DNA of 64,000 nucleotides from Candidatus Endonucleibacter sp. (ex Gigantidas childressi) (GTDB lineage Bacteria; Pseudomonadota; Gammaproteobacteria; Pseudomonadales; Endozoicomonadaceae): NCBI GenBank assembly GCA_030674875.1, contig JASXSU010000001.1, positions 1,469,010 to 1,533,009 of the forward strand, read 5' to 3'. Shown piece by piece: positions 58,577 to 64,000 of this stretch (position 1 is its first letter; each line of letters starts with the position of its first letter). The notes under the pieces were generated by a model. It saw only the letters and a program-made list of their open reading frames with translations, ran no database searches and was not told where the DNA came from. The position numbers and the translations under genes were made by a program.

Positions 58577-58665
58577 GGTTATTAGGGAGCAAGCTTCACC
58601 ATTCTAAGTGAAGTTCCTTGTACGGATGCGCATGCATGATGTTGTAAGTGGTGAGGGTTAGAGGC

Positions 58666-59514
58666 CTAAGATCGATAATCCGGTAGTCTTCTTCTTTTGA
58701 ATAGTTGAAGAAGTCCTTTGATTGTTACGTCTAACTGGCTCCCTTCTTCATAATCTGCTGGAACAACGTAACTTGAACGTTCTTCCGATATTAATTTCTC
58801 TACTTTTTTCTGCGTATCTTCTTGACCCCATTTATCCTTGTTAAATACTGCCAAGGAAAAGCCTCCCTGTAATAGCACCAGTTTCATAGAGGGGATATCT
58901 GTATCTCCGTCTCCGAAATAGATCATTCGTTCAAAAGGTATTTCTCGATCAGATGGCTTTATAAACTTGTTTACTGCCTCATTATCCCAAGAGTTATCTA
59001 TGCCTTTGTTTATACGGAACAAAAATTGAGTCTTCGTTGTGTAGTTTATTGCTTGAGCAGCCCATGTTGGTGCTTTATCATTATAGTGATATTTGCAAGC
59101 GTAGATTTGCCTAAACTTATCACCAATAGCCGTACCTTTTATCATTGCCTCTAAGCCGCTGGATATTATGTAATGGTAGATGTGCAGTCCGTTTTTTGAG
59201 CCATACTTATTTATACGATCAAACCAAGATGAAACGCCAGAAAACATAGGGATTTTAGCCCCATGTTTCTTTAAATTTTCTACACTAAGCTCTTCTGACT
59301 TTTGTTCGTTTGCTATCTCTGCCAGTATACCTAGATAGGCTAATATTTCATCACCATCATCTTTTTTAGAACGCTCTTTCACTTTCTGCCAGAATTCTTG
59401 TACATCAATCTTGAGGCTGGGCATTACGCCATGTTGAGCGCAATCACCTTCAGCCAAAGTGCCGTCAAAATCGTAAACTAAAGCACATTTTAAGATATTG
59501 CTTTGTTCGTGCAT
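58666..59514 (-). CDS. HAD-superfamily hydrolase, 282 aa
   Basis: Predicted phosphatase. Motif I is YDFDGTLAEGD with nucleophile Asp15 and Asp17; motif II is IISSG; motif IV is GDGDTDIPSM. A cap-like insertion lies between motifs I and II (residues 20-100). The start at ATG 59514 has AAGGAAG about 10 bases upstream; the frame is open 26 codons further, to 59592. Substrate unknown; phosphoserine phosphatase-like HADs share these motifs. The gene is flanked by two direct copies of an IS30 3' end (about 58340-58422 and 59685-59754), which suggests acquisition or movement with that element. Confidence 0.85.
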   Translation of the reverse strand: MHEQSNILKCALVYDFDGTLAEGDCAQHGVMPSLKIDVQEFWQKVKERSKKDDGDEILAYLGILAEIANEQKSEELSVENLKKHGAKIPMFSGVSSWFDRINKYGSKNGLHIYHYIISSGLEAMIKGTAIGDKFRQIYACKYHYNDKAPTWAAQAINYTTKTQFLFRINKGIDNSWDNEAVNKFIKPSDREIPFERMIYFGDGDTDIPSMKLVLLQGGFSLAVFNKDKWGQEDTQKKVEKLISEERSSYVVPADYEEGSQLDVTIKGLLQLFKRRRLPDYRS

Positions 59515-59684
59515 TGGTATGAGCTTCCTTGAAAATATAATGCCACTCTCTGCGGCAAATTTGGAGTGCAGCGGGAAATTTTTCCTGCGCACTTCTAGTA
59601 TGGGCGCAAACTGATGGGGGTGAAAGCTCTCTGTAGAAAAATTATCGCCAAAACAATGTTGTTAGTAGGGCCGAATCCGCGCAA

Positions 59685-59754
59685 GACCAAGGAAGCGGTT
59701 AGCTTATAAAACACCGGAGGAATGCTTTTATGAATAACTACTTTTGTCGCACTT
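59685..59754 (+). mobile_element. IS30 (type 1) 3'-end fragment
   Basis: Duplicates the last 80 or so bases of the element ending at 58422, including TGTCGCACTT, in the same orientation. Confidence 0.8.
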
Positions 59755-59994
59755 CAAGCTTGATACTAAGAAACAACAAAAATAATTTATATATCTAGAA
59801 TGTTTTAATTTATGACAATGAAGTAATGGAATAATATCCAGTAACGGACGGCATAAACGACGATAGATATATAGTATTCACAATAAGAATACTCTGAAAA
59901 GGATAAGGTTAGTTGGCAATAGGTAAGTTAAGTACAGTTGCGCAATAGATTTTACTGAGCGCATAAATAGTAGGTAGTCAGATTATTTTATCTG

Positions 59995-60055
59995 GATTTT
60001 TGCATGCCGATATTTTACCAGAATATAATCGTCTTTGTTGAGTTATGCTGAGGTT
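59995..60055 (+). mobile_element. IS5 right-end fragment
   Basis: Nearly identical to the right end of the composite at 25075-25137 (TTTTGCATGCCGATATTTTA, then GAATATAATCGTCTTTGTT), ending in the variant inverted repeat CTGAGGTTTC. No coding part remains. Confidence 0.75.
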
Positions 60056-60082
60056 TCACATAGCACCTAACAATATACTACG

Positions 60083-60307
60083 CTATTTCGTATAGAAGGG
60101 AGAAAAAGTGGTAAGTATTCTCGCTCCGTGCGAGCGGATGATAGAAGGAGGGAGGCTACAATCACTTGCGGCTGGTAGATGGTTCTGGTGAGAGAGCAAC
60201 CGGCCCCCTTGGCCGTCGTCAGGATCGACCAAATTGAGCGTTTGCATTTTATTGTGGTTTTTTTTTGCTATTTGCATCCAGAAGTTTATAGTCCATGATT
60301 TTGCTCT
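60083..60307. other. Unassigned GC-richer segment
   Basis: About 220 bases with higher GC than the surroundings and no family match by eye. A short open frame on the minus strand is not convincing. Possibly imported DNA or the remnant of an element. Confidence 0.35.
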
Positions 60308-60438
60308 TATCCTGTTACCATAGAATGTGAGAGTAGGCCGCAAAAATGAGTTAAGTTATGTGAGCTTGCAAATAGTAGGTGATTTAGGGCTTCTCTTGTT
60401 TGAGGCCTACCCACCACCATCAATGGTAATGGGTATAA
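60308..60438. repeat. Family A repeat in the transaldolase leader
   Basis: Ends TCCTGTTACCATAGAATGTG and ACCATCAATGGTAATGGGTA are conserved. The centre appears to mix both orientations. It ends 20 bases before the tal start. Confidence 0.7.
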
Positions 60439-60458
60439 TCCTTAAAAAAGGTGTTTAT

Positions 60459-61412
60459 ATGTCTAATCTTCTAGATCAATTAAAATCCATGACCAAAGTG
60501 GTAGCAGATACGGGTGATATTGCGGCGATTAGTCGATATTCACCAGTTGATGCTACAACTAACCCTTCTTTGATTTTGAAGGCCGCTGAACTACCGGCTT
60601 ATTCTGACCTGTTGAACGATGCGCTAGCCTATGGTCGTAAGCAGGCATCTGATCAGCAAGAGCAGGCTAGATTTGTGGTTGATTGGTTGACTGTTGGTAT
60701 TGGTAAGGAAATCCAGAAGGTTATTCCTGGTGTCGTTTCCACAGAAGTTGATGCTAGGTTTTCTTTTGATACTGATGAAACTATTAATAAGGCACATCAG
60801 TTGATAGATCTATATCGTCAGCTCGGTGCTGATAGCCAGCGCTTACTCATTAAAATTGCTTCGACTTGGGAGGGTATTAAGGCAGCAGAAGTACTAGAAA
60901 AAGAAGGTGTTCGTTGCAATCTGACATTGCTGTTTAGCTTTTCTCAAGCACAAGCCTGCGCAGATGCTGGGGTTTTTTTGATTTCACCGTTTGTGGGACG
61001 TATTTTAGATTGGTATACAAAAGCAGAAGGGCGTTTTCGTGAAGCATCTGAGGATCCAGGTGTCTTGTCTGTGAAGAAAATATATAACTATTATAAAAAA
61101 CATAATTACAACACAGTGGTGATGGGAGCCAGTTTTCGTAATATTGGAGAAATAAGGGAGTTGGCAGGGTGTGACTGTTTGACTATTGCTCCAAGCCTTT
61201 TGGATGAGCTGGAAAAGATAGACGAAAAGCTAACGCAAAAACTTTTTGCCAATAAGCCTGATTGCCAGATAGAAAAGCAGGCTCTAGCAGAGTCTGAGTT
61301 TCGATGGGCTATGAATGAAGACGCAATGGCAACTGAAAAATTAGCTGAAGGAATCCGTAATTTTGCCAAGGATCAGGTTAAACTTGAGCGGAGGATTATA
61401 GCAAAGCTTTGA
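60459..61412 (+). CDS. tal: Transaldolase
   Basis: Transfers dihydroxyacetone units between sugar phosphates in the pentose phosphate pathway. From ATG 60459 the protein has 317 residues, as in E. coli TalB. The Schiff-base Lys is Lys132 in [10 protein letters not shown], the same number as in Tal[13 protein letters not shown] (residues 31-42), [19 protein letters not shown] and [12 protein letters not shown] are also family motifs. AAAGGTG lies about 6 bases upstream. The frame extends 44 codons upstream into a family A repeat and is rejected. Monocistronic. Confidence 0.97.
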   Translation: MSNLLDQLKSMTKVVADTGDIAAISRYSPVDATTNPSLILKAAELPAYSDLLNDALAYGRKQASDQQEQARFVVDWLTVGIGKEIQKVIPGVVSTEVDARFSFDTDETINKAHQLIDLYRQLGADSQRLLIKIASTWEGIKAAEVLEKEGVRCNLTLLFSFSQAQACADAGVFLISPFVGRILDWYTKAEGRFREASEDPGVLSVKKIYNYYKKHNYNTVVMGASFRNIGEIRELAGCDCLTIAPSLLDELEKIDEKLTQKLFANKPDCQIEKQALAESEFRWAMNEDAMATEKLAEGIRNFAKDQVKLERRIIAKL

Positions 61413-61482
61413 TAGTTTGACTGGAATAATACAGTTTCTGAAAGGGTAGTTTCCGCCCTTAAGTGCCTTTTATGTATAGCTA

Positions 61483-61542
61483 TTATCCTGCAAGGGGGTG
61501 TAGTTGTTGATTGCTCTCACTCATCCCTAGTCACCTATGTAT
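61483..61542 (+). repeat. Family A repeat, truncated by IS4
   Basis: AGTTGTTGATTGCTCTCACT continues to CACCTATG and then stops where the IS4 element begins, so the IS inserted into or recombined with this copy. Confidence 0.6.
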
Positions 61543-62850
61543 GGAACAAAACATTTAGCAGATCTAAAAAAGTGGTTTGATCATTTTTTGCACATCTGTT
61601 TTTGAGTACCAGTTTAAGCTTATCCAAGCCTAATCGAAACAGACTCTTGGTGGATGGTAATGCTTGTTCAGCGGCAATTGATTTGTATTCCCATAACACC
61701 AGTGCCCTACTAGTAGGCACCACACAACAGCAATCGTTAGTAGTCCCGTCAGTTTATCCATCCGGTCAAGGTTCGTCATAGGTGTGGACTCAAAATCAAA
61801 GACCCGACTTTTTAGATTGCCAAACATGGTTTCAATACTCCAGAGCTTACTATAGTCATCTATTATGCTGTCTGGCTTTTTAGTAGTTACGGCGATCAAC
61901 AATCCTTTCAGAGTTCGACGGGCTGCAATATAAATAGGTACTCCAGATACTTTCTTTTTGCTATGCCACGTTACTATTTGATTGATACTAACGCCTCTGC
62001 ATCGCTTGCCAATGGCAATCTTTTTGCTTCGATGTTCCACCACATTGTTGCTTTTAACCAGAATTATGCATGGCAGTTTGTTTTGACGTAACCAGTCTAG
62101 CCATTCGTGTCACGATCTGCCAGAAGGTTATCAATTCTTTTTATGGGAATGAGATTTAGTACACGCTCCATTACCGCTATGCGTTCATCGGTATTGGAGT
62201 TTCCTCCTTTTTTGTCAAGACACTCCCAAACAATGGGAGTTGAGGTTCCTTGCCAGCAATTGATACCACCAGATAGTTGACGTTTTTGGAGCCATGCTTC
62301 CAGTTGGTTCTATCCATGCACAGGGTAAAGCGATCCATGTCCAGGCAGCTCAGAATCAGCTCACCTAGCTGCTCAAAACTGTAGTCATAGTCAGCGAAAA
62401 ATCGCTTTATACCCCAAGCATTTCAAATTGCTACTAGGCAACATGTAAGCGAAGCGCAGTGAGCCTACGAGTAGTAGGTGATCTGGGGGAGCGAACGTAG
62501 CCAACAACGTAGCAACTTGAAAGGCGACGGGTATATACGGCGATAACTGGACTCGTAGTCTGCCTTTGTCTGAAGCTCTTCGGCTACACGGTACAAGTTA
62601 GTGGAACGGCTACGCAGTAAGGCTATTACAAACTGTGCAAGGAAGGTGATCCTAGCTTGATGCAGGGATAAATGAGCCTTAAGCGTCTTAGCCAATGAAC
62701 TGACGTCTTTCATGTTCAACAACCATAACCTATTCTGGGGTAAAAGACCGTGCAGGTTACCTTGTCTGAGAGTCACGTCTTGCTAAATTATGCCTTAAAA
62801 ATCAAGGTCTTCAGGTTTTTGTCCCGTACATAGCCTAGTAACCTATTGTT
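61543..62850 (-). pseudogene. IS4-family transposase, near full length, inactivated
   Basis: The most complete IS4 copy in the window. The minus-strand frame starts with MTLRQGNLHGLLPQNRLWLL, is broken by a family B repeat at 62408-62537, continues through the DDE regions, and loses about 10 bases near 62108 compared with the copy at 45260 (a frameshift). The YREK signature is changed to YSKLWSIETMFGNLK (Arg to Leu). At least three lesions make it dead. Confidence 0.82.
62408..62537 (-). repeat. Family B repeat (MITE) inside IS4
   Basis: Full copy with TATACCCC and GGGTATATA ends, at the codons YRR-IKRF of the transposase. TATA flanks both sides; the IS4 copy at 24513-24527 lacks it. Confidence 0.9.
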
Positions 62851-62929
62851 TGTTGTTTGAGTGGCAACTAGAAGTCTAATGGGCATATACACTATACATA
62901 ACAATGCATCAATCTATTCCGCACAGACA

Positions 62930-63000
62930 ATAAATAAACGAAGCTGAAATCACCTACGGGTGATAGGTGATTATGGGGGTAAGCTCAATCAGCACTTGGA
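62930..63000. repeat. Decayed family A/B-like fragment
   Basis: Short matches only (AATCACCTACGGGTGATAGG and the following GGGGGTAAGCTCAATC) in roughly the right order. Confidence 0.3.
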
Positions 63001-63061
63001 TCTGCACTTTTCTCATTGGATTCTTCTAGCCGTCTGTACTTACAGTAACTACGTAGATAAT

Positions 63062-64000
63062 TTACAGGTCAGCAATAGGTCTTAAAAGCCATGCAAGCGT
63101 GCCTTTAATGGTTTTTGTTTTTCTGTACTTTACAAGCATGGCAGCATAAGTTACACATAGTATAGTTCCAGCTATTAGCAATCCTGTAGTAGAAGATGTT
63201 GAGTCAATAACATCGTGCTGGGTTTCATGGCAGTTGTGTTCGCCATTATTATAGTTGAACTCATTTAAAATAAGTGTTCCATTTCTGCAATAACAGTCGG
63301 TAGGATCTGTGCCACTGAAACTTTCATTGCTGCTGTGAGAACAGTCGTGATTGCTATTGCAGAGACTTTCTTCTGATAATGTGATTCCATTATCACAGAC
63401 AAAAAGCCGTTGATTTAAATCCCCTTTTTTAATGCAAAACTTGGTTGTGTTATTAACCTCGTTGCTCCATCCTTCACAGCAGTCTAAGGCTTGTTCATCA
63501 CTGCCGTCACTGCAGTCTATTTCACCATTACATTGAAGCTCAGCTAAAATAAGAGCGTTGTTATTACTGCAACTAAAGCAGGTAGGATTTGTGCCGTTGA
63601 CGCTAATATTACTCATGTCCCTGCACTGATGGCTAGGGTTGTAGCTTCTCTTGCAGCGCCACTGTGAGTGGAGCGTTTGTTGATTATCACAAACAAACAT
63701 ATGCAAGTCGCTATAAGCATGAGGGCAAGTCTTAGTCGTATAGTTGATTCCTAATATTCCATTTTCACAGCAATTTGAAGCTTGTTGGTCGCTAAAATCA
63801 CTGCAAAAAGAGATACTACCAGTACACTGCAAGTATGCAGGGATCGATTGTTCATTGTTCTCACAAATAAATACCTTTTTGGTTGGATTACCCTTTCTAG
63901 CACAAATCCTAGTTACATTGTTAATAGCTGAGGCCCCATCTTCACAACAGATTGAAGATATGTCACCGATGCTCTTTGGACAGAGAGGAAAGATGTTACC
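63062..64000 (-). CDS. LDL-receptor class A-like repeat protein with C-terminal membrane anchor, partial at right edge
   Basis: The minus-strand frame is open from the right edge to TAA at 63062, giving at least 312 residues; the N-terminus is outside. It is very Cys-rich, with repeating units of about 70 residues. The clearest is LQCNGEIDCSDGSDEQALDC, the calcium-binding acidic signature of LDLa modules. Others are LQCTGSISFCSDFSDQQ and LCNSNHDCSHSSNES. Between them lie FVCDN and Asn-Thr-Thr patterns. A hydrophobic segment (TGLLIAGTILCVTYAAMLV) and a basic tail end the protein, so the repeats should face outward. LDLa modules are mainly animal; in a bacterium they suggest host mimicry or transfer. 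Function inferred only. Confidence 0.85.
   Translation of the reverse strand, partial: GNIFPLCPKSIGDISSICCEDGASAINNVTRICARKGNPTKKVFICENNEQSIPAYLQCTGSISFCSDFSDQQASNCCENGILGINYTTKTCPHAYSDLHMFVCDNQQTLHSQWRCKRSYNPSHQCRDMSNISVNGTNPTCFSCSNNNALILAELQCNGEIDCSDGSDEQALDCCEGWSNEVNNTTKFCIKKGDLNQRLFVCDNGITLSEESLCNSNHDCSHSSNESFSGTDPTDCYCRNGTLILNEFNYNNGEHNCHETQHDVIDSTSSTTGLLIAGTILCVTYAAMLVKYRKTKTIKGTLAWLLRPIADL

Noticed and set aside
58398-58607. 69-codon plus-strand frame
   Set aside because: Runs from the end of IS30 through a family A repeat; composition is that of the repeats.
60083-60343. 86-codon minus-strand frame upstream of tal
   Set aside because: Starts in a family A repeat and covers an unassigned GC-richer segment; no domain or SD.
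60327-60458. 44-codon N-terminal extension of transaldolase
   Set aside because: Lies in a family A repeat; with ATG 60459 the Schiff-base Lys falls at 132 as in E. coli.

Overview
The window is AT-rich chromosomal DNA from a host-associated gammaproteobacterium. The strongest taxonomic clue is gene order. On the minus strand def, fmt, rsmB and trkA read in that order. A LysM gene and dprA lie divergently on the plus strand. Further along, purE, tsaC, hemF and aroE read on the minus strand. Apart from purE, this closely matches the near-origin cluster of Pseudomonas-type gammaproteobacteria (trkA-rsmB-fmt-def-LysM-dprA-tsaC-hemF-aroE), and glmU-glmS also map near the origin in those genomes. 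Very large effector-like and eukaryote-like proteins, many decayed insertion sequences and dense short interspersed repeats suggest an intracellular symbiont or parasite. An Endozoicomonadaceae-like lineage is my guess; it is inference, not proven by the sequence.

Layout. 1-2033: a type I secretion ABC exporter cut by the left edge. 2034-3853: non-coding DNA with IS5, IS4 and IS30 remnants. 3854-15340: two tandem genes for low-complexity/coiled-coil proteins of 689 and 3114 residues; the larger carries a superfamily 2 helicase-like core near its C-terminus. 15807-17126: a Na+/H+ antiporter. 18249-19478: serA. 19656-24087 (minus): trkA, rsmB, fmt, def. 24148-25142: a nested IS composite flanked by a 5-bp direct repeat. 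25513-27758: LysM protein and dprA. 27910-28594: decayed IS30. 29147-32953 (minus): a YiiX-like cysteine hydrolase, aroE, hemF, tsaC, purE. 33217-35261: three small genes, including a gamma-carbonic anhydrase-like protein preceded by a 10-bp tandem repeat. 35825-36975: transposase debris. 37433-40779: glmU and glmS. 40942-43089 (minus): a prolyl oligopeptidase-family peptidase. 43800-44156 (minus): an ArsR/SmtB regulator with a zinc-type alpha-5 site. 44324-45347: IS debris. 45348-50982: a truncated and a full copy of a surface-protein gene with GLUG-like repeats and a Thr-Glu-Ala-Pro stalk. 51702-52274 (minus): a DUF4124-like secreted protein. 52680-53323: an IS4-MITE-IS30 mosaic. 53556-57608: a 1350-residue effector-like protein. 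57742-60060: IS30 remnants around a HAD phosphatase. 60459-61412: transaldolase. 61543-62850 (minus): a decayed IS4. 63062 to the right edge (minus): a protein with LDL-receptor class A-like repeats and a C-terminal membrane anchor.

Two related families of short (about 110-135 bp) inverted-terminal repeats are scattered through the window. Family A has about 20 full or partial copies and family B about seven. Both begin and end with TATACC/GGTATA. Family B can be seen inserted in IS5 and IS4 genes at TATA sites, and an empty site is present for comparison, so it behaves like a non-autonomous mobile element (MITE). Family A copies abut the start sites of the LysM gene, glmU, tal and the YiiX-like gene and supply the 3' end of the oligopeptidase gene. 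Several long upstream extensions of these reading frames are therefore repeat-derived and not true protein.

The most unusual content is the candidate host-interaction set: the exporter, the 689/3114-residue pair, the stalked GLUG protein and its truncated paralogue, the 1350-residue protein, the YiiX-like hydrolase and the LDLa protein. I found no tRNA, rRNA or CRISPR array.
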